64,000 bases of DNA from Jeotgalicoccus nanhaiensis. GTDB lineage: Bacteria; Bacillota; Bacilli; Staphylococcales; Salinicoccaceae. How positions within the stretch are numbered: position 1 is the first letter of the stretch; the number at the start of each line of letters is the position of its first letter. Position numbers and translations under genes: made by a program. This document shows positions 10,326 through 18,854 of the stretch, piece after piece. The notes beneath the pieces are model-generated. The model was not told the origin of the DNA and searched no databases. It worked only from the letters and a program-made list of their open reading frames with translations. The stretch covers positions 1-64,000 of the forward strand of contig SPPL01000007.1 of the NCBI GenBank assembly GCA_004570955.1, written 5' to 3'.

Positions 10326-10991
10326 ATGGCAGATTTAAACTGGGAAGAAATCTTTCGCAGCATTACGAATAATCATGATTTCACAACGATGAGACAGACA
10401 TTAAATGAACGCTACAGAAAGGGCGAAGTTTATCCGCCGGAAGAACAGGTATACACCGCCTTTGAATTAACACCATTTAACAGTATTAAAGTTGTAATTT
10501 TGGGACAGGATCCATATCACGGGAAAGGCCAGTCGCACGGTCTTGCATTTTCAGTGAACGAAGGCGTTAAAATTCCGCCTTCACTCAGAAATATATATAA
10601 GGAGCTCGAGAGCGACCTCGGTATCGTCAGAACAACCGGTAACTTATCGGACTGGGCCGAAGAAGGCGTCCTCTTGTTAAACACTGTGCTGACAGTAGAT
10701 GCGGGAGATGCAAACTCTCACCGCGGACTCGGCTGGGAACAGTTCACGGACGATATTATCCGTACGATTTCAGAGGAACTTGAGCATGTTGTATTTATTC
10801 TCTGGGGGAAACCGGCGCAGAAAAAAGTTAAATTAATCGACACTGATAAACATAAAATAATTACTTCAGTTCATCCAAGCCCGCTCTCTGCATTCAGGGG
10901 GTTTTTCGGTTCAAAACCGTTCAGCCAGACAAATGCTTATCTAGAATCTGCCGGCCGCGGACCGATTGACTGGAGCGAACAGCATGAATAA
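10326..10991 (+). CDS. ung: Uracil-DNA glycosylase
   Basis: A 221-residue family 1 uracil-DNA glycosylase that removes uracil from DNA for base excision repair. The catalytic GQDPYHG is near residue 62, and the C-terminal HPSPLSA loop is intact. TATGGAGGTG precedes the ATG. It starts a run of four same-strand genes (ung, DUF5327, membrane protein, DUF423) seen in Bacillales as ung-ywdI-...-ywdK. Confidence 0.95.
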   Translation: MADLNWEEIFRSITNNHDFTTMRQTLNERYRKGEVYPPEEQVYTAFELTPFNSIKVVILGQDPYHGKGQSHGLAFSVNEGVKIPPSLRNIYKELESDLGIVRTTGNLSDWAEEGVLLLNTVLTVDAGDANSHRGLGWEQFTDDIIRTISEELEHVVFILWGKPAQKKVKLIDTDKHKIITSVHPSPLSAFRGFFGSKPFSQTNAYLESAGRGPIDWSEQHE

Positions 10992-11226
10992 GCAGATTGC
11001 AACAGAATTAAAAAGAGAATTAGAGTTTATAGAAGCGGGTATCGAGGTATCCAAGCATGCCTACGCCATGCAGAAGCTACTTGGGCTACTGGCTGATTCA
11101 GATGATAAACAGCCGGATCCGGAGCCGAAATTAGAAGATAATATGACAATCCGCCGCACCCCTGTTGCCAAACGGGCGGTGGACGAGGATGATGATGGTA
11201 ACGGCAGAGATATTTTTGATTTTTAA
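10984..11226 (+). CDS. DUF5327 (YwdI-like) small protein
   Basis: An 80-residue acidic protein: a helical N-terminal half ([19 protein letters not shown]) and a disordered, Asp/Glu-rich tail ending in DIFDF. The start at ATG 10984 follows GGAG and overlaps ung by 8 bases. The position right after ung matches ywdI of Bacillus subtilis. Function unknown; the acidic C-terminal peptide could be a docking tail (inference). Confidence 0.75.
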   Translation: MNKQIATELKRELEFIEAGIEVSKHAYAMQKLLGLLADSDDKQPDPEPKLEDNMTIRRTPVAKRAVDEDDDGNGRDIFDF

Positions 11227-11244
11227 TGGAGGTCGTTTCACCTA

Positions 11245-11526
11245 ATGTTAGTATTCATCATCGTTGGTGCAGTGTTTTTCATTCTTTCGTTTGTGTTCGG
11301 CAGGTATAGAAAAAAGCTGCGGAAAGAGCATATAAAAGCGTGGAATAAAGCGTTGAAATATATGAGGTATACTTCACTGGCACTAATTATTGCAGGGCTT
11401 TTGTATGTGCCCGAAGTGCAAATCTTAAAATTCGGCGGCTGGCTGTTTATTTTCAGTCTGATACTTTATTCAAGTTCGCTGTATCTTATTTTTATTAAAA
11501 ACAGAGAAAAAAGCGGGGGAAATTAG
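11245..11526 (+). CDS. Small membrane protein, hypothetical
   Basis: A 93-residue protein with three hydrophobic segments (about residues 2-19, 41-56 and 63-85) and a basic loop between the first two. I do not recognise the family. It sits between the ywdI-like and DUF423 genes with a GGAGGT ribosome-binding site 13 bases upstream of the ATG and only a 4-base gap to the next gene, so it is part of the ung operon. Confidence 0.65.
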   Translation: MLVFIIVGAVFFILSFVFGRYRKKLRKEHIKAWNKALKYMRYTSLALIIAGLLYVPEVQILKFGGWLFIFSLILYSSSLYLIFIKNREKSGGN

Positions 11527-11530
11527 TCAC

Positions 11531-11896
11531 ATGAAATTATTTATTATATTAGGCGCAGTCAATGCATTTATCGCAGTCGCATGCGGTGCATTTGGTGCGC
11601 ATTTATTGGAAGGAAAACTCAGTGAACACTACCTTGGTGTGTGGGAAACTGCAGTTAAATACCAGTTCTACCATGCACTTGGACTTATCGCGATTGGAAT
11701 TTTAATTCAGGTTACAGGCGCGCAATTCCTAGTTGCAGCAGGATGGTTCATGACAGCGGGAATTGTCTTCTTTACCGGATCACTTATGGTGCTGGCATTA
11801 TCAGGCATTTCAATCCTCGGTGCAGTCACACCGATTGGCGGAGTAATGTTCCTGATCAGCTGGGCACTTGTTATTATTGGAATCGCAAAATTATAG
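11531..11896 (+). CDS. DUF423 / TMEM256 family membrane protein (YwdK-like)
   Basis: A 121-residue protein with four predicted transmembrane helices and the family pattern GAFGAHLLE followed by WETAVKYQFYHALGL. DUF423 proteins are conserved small inner-membrane proteins of unknown role. It ends the ung operon. Its stop lies only 12 bases before the left inverted repeat of an IS1182 element, which may have displaced the operon's original terminator. Confidence 0.85.
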   Translation: MKLFIILGAVNAFIAVACGAFGAHLLEGKLSEHYLGVWETAVKYQFYHALGLIAIGILIQVTGAQFLVAAGWFMTAGIVFFTGSLMVLALSGISILGAVTPIGGVMFLISWALVIIGIAKL

Positions 11897-11908
11897 TATT
11901 TATTCGTG

Positions 11909-11926
11909 AAGGGGCTGGGACATAAG
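11909..11926 (+). repeat. IS1182 left inverted repeat (IRL)
   Basis: AAGGGGCTGGGACATAAG. It matches the right end over its first 14 bases and can also fold on itself with the following TCCAGCCTC to make a short hairpin. Confidence 0.75.
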
Positions 11927-11941
11927 TCCAGCCTCTAAATC

Positions 11942-12027
11942 AAAAAGCGCACTTGCTTTCCAGGGGCGTCGCGTGAGCCTGTAGTCTCACGCAGACGCTA
12001 CTCCCCTAGGAGTCAAGTGCGCTTTTT
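11942..12027. repeat. Structured intergenic element, copy 1 (inside the IS)
   Basis: The outer stem is AAAAAGCGCACTTG (11942-11955) pairing with CAAGTGCGCTTTTT. Inside is a middle stem GGGGCGTC / GACGC..CCCC and an apical stem GCGTGAG / CTCACGC closing the loop CCTGTAGT. It lies between the left inverted repeat and the transposase. A second copy with different stem sequences but the same loop lies at 36004-36087. It could act as a terminator shielding the transposase from outside transcription. Confidence 0.7.
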
Positions 12028-12116
12028 TATATGGAAATATACGTATATCTCTACAAAAAAATAAGACCCTCAGATACAATGTAAGTAACGACACAAACAA
12101 TGAAAAGAGGAATCTT

Positions 12117-13886
12117 ATGTATAAAAATTATAACATGAACCAAATCACACTGCCACTCGAAACAGAAATCCTGATTCCAGACAATGATATCTCGAAAGCG
12201 GTACATACACTGGTCGAAAGTATGCCGGAAGATGTGTTTGATGAGTTCGGACAATCTCAAGGGGCGTCGTCCTATCATCCCAAAATGATGCTGAAAATCT
12301 TACTCTGTGCCTACAGTCAATCCGCATTCTCCGGTCGTAAGATTGAAGCGTTACTGCAGGACAGTATCCGAATGATGTGGCTGGCGCAAAATCAAACCCC
12401 CTCGTATCGAACGATTAACCGATTCCGTGCGCATCCGAAGATGGCGGCGCTGCTTCAGTCTGCCTTCATCCAGTTTAGAACTCAGCTGGAATCGAATGGC
12501 TTAATTGAGTCGGATGCGATTTTTATAGACGGTACAAAAATTGAAGCGAATGCCAATAAGTATACCTTTGTCTTTAGAAAGAATATCGACCGACACGAGT
12601 CGGCGGTGTTGGAAAAATCTAAAGCAAAATATGAAGCGCTGGTCGAATCAGAAGTGATTCCAGAAATGATTCGGGAATCGGAGGGGCCATTGACGGCATC
12701 GGAACTGGCGCATATTCATACGCAACTGACAGACACTGAAACCGAACTCACTGAACAGATTGAACGCACTGAAGATATACCCACCCGCAAAGCGATTCGC
12801 ACAGAGCGTTCAGAGATTCGCAAATCCAAGAAAGCCATGAAAGATTATTTGGACCGGCGCTTAAACTATCAAACCCAACGTGCGCTGATGAGAGACCGTA
12901 ACAGTTATTCCAAAACCGATACTGATGCGACATTCATGCGCATGAAAGATGATCACATGCAGAACGGCCAGTTGAAATCCGGCTATAACTTACAGATTGC
13001 GACCAATAATCAGTTTGTGTTGGGATATGATATTTATTGGAATCCCACCGATACCCGCACGCTCGATCCCTTTCTCCATACGATGCAGCACACGTTCCAG
13101 CACCTGCCGGAATATATTGTCGCCGATGCCGGGTATGGCAGTGAATCCAATTATGAGTGCGTCGTCGACACATATGAACGTCAGGCATTGATTCCTTACA
13201 ATACGTACTATAAAGAACAAAAGAAACGGTACAAAACAGATGAGATGCACCCGAATCATTGGGAATATAACGCAATCGATGATTACTATGTCTGTCCGAA
13301 TGACCGCCGTTTACCTTTGAAACGGCATACGACTCGAACGGACAAATATGGTTATCAGCGGGTATTTAAAATATATGAATGCGAGGACTGTCAGGCATGT
13401 CCGTTGATGGCATTGTGTAAAACATCTGCACCGGATCAGCCGAAACGAATTCAAAAAAATATGAACCTGGAGTATTTCAAAGCTCAGGTGAACCAGACGC
13501 TTTCAAGCCCGGAAGGTCGACGTCGATACGCGCAACGCAAAATCGATGTCGAAACGACTTTTGGAAACTTGAAGGCGAATTTGAGATTCACTCGGATGTC
13601 TGTTCGGGGGAATACTCCGGTCCGTAACGAATTGGGCATCGCTTTAATGGCGGTGAACCTGAGAAAACTCGTCCGGCAATCTGTGTTTACTATACTTAAA
13701 CCACTAAAAAACGGCTGGAACATCTTAAAATCAAGATGTCCCAGCCGTTTCTCTTATTGCTTCAGGGCTTTTGTCCCAGCCCCTTTTTTGTGTTTTCGAG
13801 AATCTGTAGCGTCTGGAAGTTCGATGAAGTTGTTTCATAGGAATCCGCGGCGTTTATCGTCTTCACTATCCAATATTCTAAATTAA
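12117..13886 (+). CDS. IS1182-family DDE transposase
   Basis: A 589-residue frame. N-terminal DUF772-like helices (about residues 45-115) are followed by the RNase H-fold core: first Asp in IDGTKIEANANKY (about 140), second in VADAGYGSESNY (about 342), Glu in KIDVETTFGNLKANL, plus a CPLMALC zinc-knuckle-like segment. The family core ends near NLRKLVRQ. Here there is no stop after it, so the frame continues about 65 residues through the right hairpin, the inverted repeat and about 100 bases of host DNA. The tail is therefore partly host-encoded. Confidence 0.9.
   Translation: MYKNYNMNQITLPLETEILIPDNDISKAVHTLVESMPEDVFDEFGQSQGASSYHPKMMLKILLCAYSQSAFSGRKIEALLQDSIRMMWLAQNQTPSYRTINRFRAHPKMAALLQSAFIQFRTQLESNGLIESDAIFIDGTKIEANANKYTFVFRKNIDRHESAVLEKSKAKYEALVESEVIPEMIRESEGPLTASELAHIHTQLTDTETELTEQIERTEDIPTRKAIRTERSEIRKSKKAMKDYLDRRLNYQTQRALMRDRNSYSKTDTDATFMRMKDDHMQNGQLKSGYNLQIATNNQFVLGYDIYWNPTDTRTLDPFLHTMQHTFQHLPEYIVADAGYGSESNYECVVDTYERQALIPYNTYYKEQKKRYKTDEMHPNHWEYNAIDDYYVCPNDRRLPLKRHTTRTDKYGYQRVFKIYECEDCQACPLMALCKTSAPDQPKRIQKNMNLEYFKAQVNQTLSSPEGRRRYAQRKIDVETTFGNLKANLRFTRMSVRGNTPVRNELGIALMAVNLRKLVRQSVFTILKPLKNGWNILKSRCPSRFSYCFRAFVPAPFLCFRESVASGSSMKLFHRNPRRLSSSLSNILN
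13709..13750 (+). terminator. Subterminal hairpin in the right end of the IS
   Basis: AAACGGCTGGaACATCTT (13709-13726) pairs with AAGATGTcCCAGCCGTTT (13733-13750), with a 6-base loop, then TCTCTT. It lies within the transposase 3' end and repeats the GGCTGGGACA core of the terminal repeats, so it may be both a terminator and a transposase-recognised structure. Confidence 0.6.
13769..13787 (-). repeat. IS1182 right inverted repeat (IRR)
   Basis: CTTTTGTCCCAGCCCCTTT, the complement of the left end apart from the T/A at position 15. It defines the right border of the element. Confidence 0.75.
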
Positions 13887-13900
13887 TTTAAACAAAAATG

Positions 13901-13929
13901 TTTACAAATTACGCTAATGGTTGTATAGT
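13901..13929 (+). promoter_or_regulatory. SigA promoter of the gntR-ABC operon
   Basis: -35 TTTACA (13901-13906), an exact 17-base spacer, -10 TATAGT (13924-13929). It lies about 80 bases before the GntR start. Confidence 0.7.
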
Positions 13930-13951
13930 TATATACATAGATATATAACTA
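13926..13951. promoter_or_regulatory. Palindromic operator overlapping the -10 element
   Basis: TAGTTATATA (13926-13935), CATAGA, TATATAACTA (13942-13951): perfect 10-base arms. It overlaps the -10 and start site of the promoter of a YtrA-type GntR gene. Autorepression by that regulator is the simple reading. Confidence 0.65.
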
Positions 13952-14009
13952 GATGACTTAATAAGAAAAATATAAAGATGGAACCTAGGAATAGAAGGGA
14001 GGCTGCGAT

Positions 14010-14381
14010 GTGTCGAAGCTGCTGAATGAGAAGAAACCGATTTATGAGCAAATCAGGGACTGGCTGGCTGATCAGATTATTGACGAAACACTTGTTGAAC
14101 ACGACAAAGTGCCGTCGACAAATGAGATTGTCACGTATTTTAAAGTGAATCATATAACCGTATCAAAAGGTGTAACAGAACTTGTGGAAGAAGGCGTATT
14201 ATACAAAAAAAGAGGTGTAGGAATGTTTGTCTCAGAAGATGCACGCGGCAAACTGCTGGAAAAGAGAAGAGAAGGATTTGTAGAAGAATATTTAAAGCCG
14301 TTGCTTGAAGAAGCGGGGAAACTGGATTTAAGCAAAAGCGATATACAAAAAATGATTGATATGAACAGGAGTGAAAAATAA
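14010..14381 (+). CDS. GntR family regulator, YtrA subfamily
   Basis: A 123-residue repressor with an N-terminal winged helix (PIYEQIRDWLADQI ... KVPSTNEIVTYFKVNHITVSKGVTELVEEGVLYKKRGVGMFV) and a short C-terminal dimerisation tail, the size typical of YtrA regulators, which control linked ABC transporters. The start is GTG at 14010 after GGGAGG; the nearby ATG at 14008 is out of frame and closes within six codons. Its stop overlaps the ATG of the ABC ATPase gene. Confidence 0.9.
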   Translation: MSKLLNEKKPIYEQIRDWLADQIIDETLVEHDKVPSTNEIVTYFKVNHITVSKGVTELVEEGVLYKKRGVGMFVSEDARGKLLEKRREGFVEEYLKPLLEEAGKLDLSKSDIQKMIDMNRSEK

Positions 14382-15259
14382 TGACCTTAAAAATAGAGGG
14401 CGTAGATTTAGATATTAAAAAAGATACTATTCTGACCAACATTAATCTTGAACTCGCACCCGGGAAAATATACGGCCTGCTCGGGCGGAATGGTGCAGGA
14501 AAGACGACCCTGCTGTCGCTGATTGCATCGTACAGAAAAGTGACTGCGGGCAGTATTACCCTGGATGAAAAAACGGTGTACGAGCAGGACGAAGTGATGC
14601 AGCACATCAATTTCCTGTATAACCCGAAAGATACTTCGGCAGAAAACGATAAGGTGACGGAATATATTGAATCCGGCTCTATTTTCCGCGATGATTTCGA
14701 CAAAGAATATGCCTATAGGCTGCTTGAAAAATTCGATATTGATACAGAAAAAGCATACAGCGCCTTATCGCAGGGACAGCAGGCCGCAGTGACAGCAACG
14801 CTTGGTCTGGCATCATTATCTAAAGTAACGATTTTTGATGAAGTCACCAACGGTATGGACGCGCCGACCCGGGAATTGTTTTACAGCGAAGTGCTTGAAG
14901 CAAAAGGACGCGAGGAACGAATTATTATTCTTTCAACGCACATTATTTCAGAAATGGAGCACTTATTCGATGAAATTATTATGATGCATGAAGGACAGAT
15001 TATGCTGCAGGAGCCGACATATGAACTCCTTGAGAAAGGATATACTGTCGCAGGTAAAGCGGAAAGAGTCAGAGCGTTTACCAAAAACAAGCATGTAATC
15101 AATGTAAAGTTTTTAGGCGCGCTGCAGATTGATACGGTGCTGGGCAAAATAACGCCTGAAGAGATGGAAATCGCAGAGGATGACCATCTGGATATATCGC
15201 CATTGAAACTGCAGGAGATGTTTATCAGCCTGACAGATAAAAAGAAAGAGAAGGAGTGA
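14381..15259 (+). CDS. ABC transporter ATP-binding protein (YtrB-like)
   Basis: A 292-residue ABC ATPase. Walker A is GLLGRNGAGKTT (about residues 33-44), the signature is the weak ALSQGQQAAV, Walker B is VTIFDEV with the downstream GMDAP, and the H-loop is STHIISEM. An 80-residue C-terminal extension follows, as in exporters of the YtrB/bacitracin class. It is coupled to the GntR gene upstream and to the membrane gene 4 bases downstream. Probable role: export linked to cell-envelope stress; substrate unknown. Confidence 0.85.
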   Translation: MTLKIEGVDLDIKKDTILTNINLELAPGKIYGLLGRNGAGKTTLLSLIASYRKVTAGSITLDEKTVYEQDEVMQHINFLYNPKDTSAENDKVTEYIESGSIFRDDFDKEYAYRLLEKFDIDTEKAYSALSQGQQAAVTATLGLASLSKVTIFDEVTNGMDAPTRELFYSEVLEAKGREERIIILSTHIISEMEHLFDEIIMMHEGQIMLQEPTYELLEKGYTVAGKAERVRAFTKNKHVINVKFLGALQIDTVLGKITPEEMEIAEDDHLDISPLKLQEMFISLTDKKKEKE

Positions 15260-15263
15260 TACT

Positions 15264-15932
15264 ATGACTGCTAAATTAAAAGAAACGACGAAAATTTTCA
15301 CGAGCATTTTTCCGGTATGGTCGCTCTGGTATATCGGTATTCTGCTGATTATCTATATTATCTCGCATATCTTTTCAAGTGAGGGAATGTCAGCATTTTT
15401 CGGTTTCGGCATGACTGCCAACCGCACTTATCTGTTCGTCCTGGCAATTATTTCAGTGCTGATGTTTATGGAGTGGGCAGTGAACATGGGAATATCGAGA
15501 AAAACATTTTATAAGTCGATGATGATTACGGGATTGGTAACCGCAGTATTTATAACGGCGGTTGTCGGAATTGTCTCATTCGGACTGTCATTTACACCTT
15601 TCGCCGGTGATTATCTGTTCGCGGAAAATATTGAACATTTAACAGACTTTGAACATGTGATATTCCACTTCTTAAGCGGACTCTTATTCTGGGCTGCGGG
15701 TGTTCTGATTGCAGCTGCGTTTTACAGAGGATTCTGGCCGGGCATGCTCTCTGTTCTAGCCGGAATTGCGGCCATCATGCTGCTGATTTTCAATGAAGAT
15801 TTGCTGAACTATTTCGGAACAATCGGCAATATGGCCGTGTACCTTGGCTTCGTAATACTGCTCGTGCTGACTGCTCTCTACAGCTGGCTGGCCTACAGAG
15901 TCGTTAAAAATATACCGGTAAAATTCGGCTGA
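15264..15932 (+). CDS. ABC transporter membrane protein
   Basis: A 222-residue integral membrane protein with six hydrophobic segments, starting around residues 13-33 and ending with the helix before SWLAYRVV. It is the permease partner of the ATPase encoded 4 bases upstream (GAAGGAG ribosome-binding site). No sequence motif fixes the substrate. The unit GntR-ATPase-permease is the complete operon, closed by a terminator. Confidence 0.75.
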   Translation: MTAKLKETTKIFTSIFPVWSLWYIGILLIIYIISHIFSSEGMSAFFGFGMTANRTYLFVLAIISVLMFMEWAVNMGISRKTFYKSMMITGLVTAVFITAVVGIVSFGLSFTPFAGDYLFAENIEHLTDFEHVIFHFLSGLLFWAAGVLIAAAFYRGFWPGMLSVLAGIAAIMLLIFNEDLLNYFGTIGNMAVYLGFVILLVLTALYSWLAYRVVKNIPVKFG

Positions 15933-15933
15933 T

Positions 15934-15970
15934 AAAAAGCGGAAGTTCATTCTTGAGCTTCCGCTTTTTT
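15934..15970. terminator. Bidirectional terminator
   Basis: AAAAAGCGGAAG (15934-15945) pairs with CTTCCGCTTTTT (15958-15969). It separates the ABC operon (+) from the convergent lysR gene (-). Confidence 0.85.
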
Positions 15971-15979
15971 CATAAGTGA

Positions 15980-16852
15980 TTACTGAACAATATTCCAGAA
16001 CTTTTCCGCCGCTTTTGAAACAGGGACATCTCTTAATTTCATGACGACGGGTTCCACGCTGGCTTCGAACTGGGTAAATTCATATATTCTCAAATGTTCG
16101 ACAAACAGCGATTTATAATTCATCCGGGGAATAATAGAAATACCGAGTCCCCGGTTAACGAGCGCAACGAGTATTGGAATATCCTTGCATTCAATAACGA
16201 TGTCAGGCTCAATATGATGTGCCTTAAATATTCTGAGAAGGCTGCTGTGAAATGAATAATCTTCCATTTCGCCGAGCATAATAAATGGCAGATGACCAAT
16301 ATCTTTCAGTGCAGGCTCAGCCGGCAGTGATGGTGCCCAGCTGTCCGGAACAATGAGAATACTCTGTTCAGGGTCCAGTGATTTTGTATCGAACTGCTCT
16401 GTATTGCCCGGTCTGATCAGCAGTGCAAGATCAATTTCCTGCTGTTTCAGCTTATTTAGTAAAGTTTCGGAATCACCGGAATGTATACTGATTTTAATCT
16501 TAGGAAACTGTGCTCTGAACTCTGCAATATAATCGATCAGCATATTGTAGCAGGCCGAAGATACACCGACATTGACAGACCCGGCGGAACCTTCTTCAAC
16601 TTCGTTAATTCTTTTCTTAACCTCTGCCATCTGTCCGAGAATCTGTACTGCATACCGGTAAAGTAGCTCACCTGACTCAGTGACTTCCCATTTTTGACGA
16701 TAGCGGCGGATTAACTCGGTATTAAAATCATCTTCCAGTTTTTTTAAAAGCTGGCTTAAAGGCGGCTGTGCAATATGCAGTCTTTCAGCAGCTTTTGAAA
16801 TACTTCCCTGGTCTACAATTTCTTTATAATACCGCAGCTGGCGAACATCCAT
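15980..16852 (-). CDS. LysR family transcriptional regulator
   Basis: A 290-residue regulator. The N-terminal winged HTH is MDVRQLRYYKEIVDQ..SISKAAERLHIAQPPLSQLLKKLE, followed by a periplasmic-binding-protein-like effector domain from about residue 90. I start at ATG 16852 because AAGGAGG lies just upstream; an ATG at 16870 has none. It is divergent from the YczE-family membrane gene across a 110-bp AT-rich region with a palindrome, so that gene is the likely target. Effector unknown. Confidence 0.85.
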   Translation of the reverse strand: MDVRQLRYYKEIVDQGSISKAAERLHIAQPPLSQLLKKLEDDFNTELIRRYRQKWEVTESGELLYRYAVQILGQMAEVKKRINEVEEGSAGSVNVGVSSACYNMLIDYIAEFRAQFPKIKISIHSGDSETLLNKLKQQEIDLALLIRPGNTEQFDTKSLDPEQSILIVPDSWAPSLPAEPALKDIGHLPFIMLGEMEDYSFHSSLLRIFKAHHIEPDIVIECKDIPILVALVNRGLGISIIPRMNYKSLFVEHLRIYEFTQFEASVEPVVMKLRDVPVSKAAEKFWNIVQ

Positions 16853-16867
16853 AGCAATCCTCCTTCT

Positions 16868-16885
16868 CATATGTAATTACATATG
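16868..16885. promoter_or_regulatory. 18-bp perfect palindrome, candidate LysR operator
   Basis: CATATGTAATTACATATG, a perfect palindrome directly upstream of the lysR start in the divergent region, followed by long TA runs. A LysR-type autoregulatory site would be expected here. Confidence 0.5.
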
Positions 16886-16962
16886 ATTATATTAAATATA
16901 TATATATTATTAATATAACAGTATAAGGCGTATAATTATATACTGAGACTTTTTAGAAAGGA

Positions 16963-17727
16963 ATGATAACTATAGACCATATAAATACAACTGTTAAACG
17001 CTTATTTTTATATTTTATCGGTTTGTTTTTTCTTTCTCTGGGCGTAAGCTTTTCTATTCAGGCAAGTCTGGGTGTGTCACCCGTTTCCTCACTCGCTTAT
17101 GCATTTACGCTTTCTTCAGGACTATCTATCGGTCTGATGACCATAGCCGCTAACGTATTATTTATTATTATTCAAATTATTTTAAGCAGAAGATTTAATT
17201 TCAGAGAATCAATCGTTCAGCTGCTGATTGCATTTCTGTTTGGTTTTATGATGGATTTTACATTATTTCTTGTACAAATACTGCCGGCACCTGAAACATG
17301 GATGATGAAAGCAGTATTTTTAGCAATCAGTTTATTTGTTGTATCTATCGGACTGCTCGGGTACTTCAGCGCGAAATTCCCGCTGATGCCGTATGATGAA
17401 TTAACACACGTTATCAGTGAGAAATTTAAGATGCAATTCAGTAAAGCTAAAATTACCAGTGATTTATTAAACGTTGTCGCAGCAGGCTTAATATGTCTGA
17501 TCTTTATTCAGTCACTCGGTTCAATCGGTATCGGCACCTTGATTGCTGCCTATTTTATCGGAAAAATTACCGGCTGGATGATGAAGAAATATCAGCATCA
17601 TTTAATCCGCTGGTCAGGGCAGCGTAAAGAAATTGCAGAAGAAGTCATTGAAACTGCAGAACCGTGGAATGATGCGGAATTCGAAGAAGAACTATCGGAT
17701 GCGCGTGAAGAACCTGCATCGCCATAA
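16963..17727 (+). CDS. YczE/YyaS family membrane protein
   Basis: A 254-residue protein with about five to six transmembrane helices (for example residues 13-31, 54-73, 81-103, 116-133, 165-183) and the family patterns SLGVSFSIQASLGVSPVSSLAYA and FPLMPYDELT. A Glu-rich cytoplasmic tail of about 45 residues follows. YczE proteins are conserved in Firmicutes with no settled function. The start is poorly supported: the AAAGGA is only two bases from the ATG. Likely controlled by the divergent LysR. Confidence 0.7.
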   Translation: MITIDHINTTVKRLFLYFIGLFFLSLGVSFSIQASLGVSPVSSLAYAFTLSSGLSIGLMTIAANVLFIIIQIILSRRFNFRESIVQLLIAFLFGFMMDFTLFLVQILPAPETWMMKAVFLAISLFVVSIGLLGYFSAKFPLMPYDELTHVISEKFKMQFSKAKITSDLLNVVAAGLICLIFIQSLGSIGIGTLIAAYFIGKITGWMMKKYQHHLIRWSGQRKEIAEEVIETAEPWNDAEFEEELSDAREEPASP

Positions 17728-17735
17728 TATATGTT

Positions 17736-17768
17736 AAAGAATCTCATGAATTGAGGTTCTTTTTTTTA
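17736..17768 (+). terminator. Intrinsic terminator after yczE-like gene
   Basis: AGAATCTCA pairs with TGAGGTTCT (one wobble), followed by eight Ts. Confidence 0.8.
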
Positions 17769-17868
17769 TACAGCTGTAACGAACAAAAGGATATCACTTT
17801 CATTTACCGGAAATTTTTAATAACATATGACGCAATGTTGAAACTAATCAAGCGAAAGGAAGTTAATC

Positions 17869-18849
17869 ATGAACCGCATGCCGTTTTTCGATAATGCGAG
17901 AGTAATCTTAATTTTTCTCGTTGTGTTTGGCCATCTGATTCAGCCTTTTGCGGTTGACTCGCAGCTGGTCAATTCAATTTATGCATTTATCTATATCTTC
18001 CATATGCCGATGTTTATCATGCTGGCGGGTTTCTTTGCCAAAGGGATTGGCGAACCGAAATACATTTTAAATCTGGCAAAAAAGCTGCTGCTTCCATATT
18101 TGATGTTCCAGGGCTTGTATACGCTGCTGTATTTTCTGCTCGGACGCGAAGAGTGGTACAACGGCATACTGCACCCGCAGTGGGCGATGTGGTTTTTAGT
18201 CAGTCTGTTCAGCTGGCACATTCTGCTTGTTCTGTTTAAAAAAATTCCGGCGACCTTAAGTATTCTGCTTGCGGTGTTAATCGGTATTGCGATCGGCTAT
18301 ATTGACCTGTCGGGATTAGGACTCAGTCTGTCGCGCACCTTCGTCTTCTTTCCGTTCTTTTTAACGGGTTACTTTATGACGAAGGAACACGTGAAACTGA
18401 TAAAAACCAGAAGCATAAGTATCGCAGGAATTATTTTTATGCTTGCGCTGTTTACTTTTATTTATCTCTTTATCAACGTGGATGTGACACTCGACACGGA
18501 CTGGCTGTCCGGGGCGGTAGCTTATCGCCGTCTGGAAGCGGAAATCAGCGGAGGGCTGATGCGCCTCATTATTTATATTCTTGCTGCTCTTTTAATTGTG
18601 AGCATGATTGCCTTAATACCTTCCGGCGATTTCGGCTGGCTGACGAAAATCGGCGAGAAAACATTATATGTATATCTGCTGCACGGTTTTATCATTCAGC
18701 CGTTCAGGGAGTTTGACATTCTCTGGTATAACCATTGGTATGAGACTTTCTGGCTCGTGCTGCTGTCGGCTTTAATCGTTATACTGCTGTCGAGCAGACC
18801 GGTGGTGACATTAACGCGGCCGCTGGTCGAATTGAAGTGGAAGGAATAA
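17869..18849 (+). CDS. Acyltransferase 3 family membrane protein
   Basis: A 326-residue polytopic protein with about ten hydrophobic segments. The start MPFFDNARVILIFLVVFGHLIQPF fits the acyltransferase-3/fucose 4-O-acetylase-like group, in which the conserved histidine of the first helix (VFGHLIQ) takes part in O-acetyl transfer. Such enzymes O-acetylate surface sugars or wall polymers. The gene stands alone between two terminators, with GCGAAAGGAAG as ribosome-binding site. Its acceptor is unknown. Confidence 0.75.
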   Translation: MNRMPFFDNARVILIFLVVFGHLIQPFAVDSQLVNSIYAFIYIFHMPMFIMLAGFFAKGIGEPKYILNLAKKLLLPYLMFQGLYTLLYFLLGREEWYNGILHPQWAMWFLVSLFSWHILLVLFKKIPATLSILLAVLIGIAIGYIDLSGLGLSLSRTFVFFPFFLTGYFMTKEHVKLIKTRSISIAGIIFMLALFTFIYLFINVDVTLDTDWLSGAVAYRRLEAEISGGLMRLIIYILAALLIVSMIALIPSGDFGWLTKIGEKTLYVYLLHGFIIQPFREFDILWYNHWYETFWLVLLSALIVILLSSRPVVTLTRPLVELKWKE

Positions 18850-18854
18850 GTTTT

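Larger units (their letters stand above)
11909..13787 (+). mobile_element. IS1182-family insertion sequence, complete
   Basis: An element of about 1.88 kb bounded by imperfect inverted repeats: AAGGGGCTGGGACATAAG at 11909-11926 and the complement of AAAGGGGCTGGGACAAAAG at 13769-13787. It contains one transposase gene with a DDE triad, a left subterminal structured element and a right subterminal hairpin. Length and layout fit IS1182. I cannot see an obvious target duplication; some members of this family insert into hairpins and leave none. Confidence 0.8.

Noticed and set aside
12934-13275. Minus-strand frame of 113 codons inside the transposase gene
   Set aside because: Antisense shadow of the IS1182 transposase, with low-complexity Cys/Arg-rich translation.
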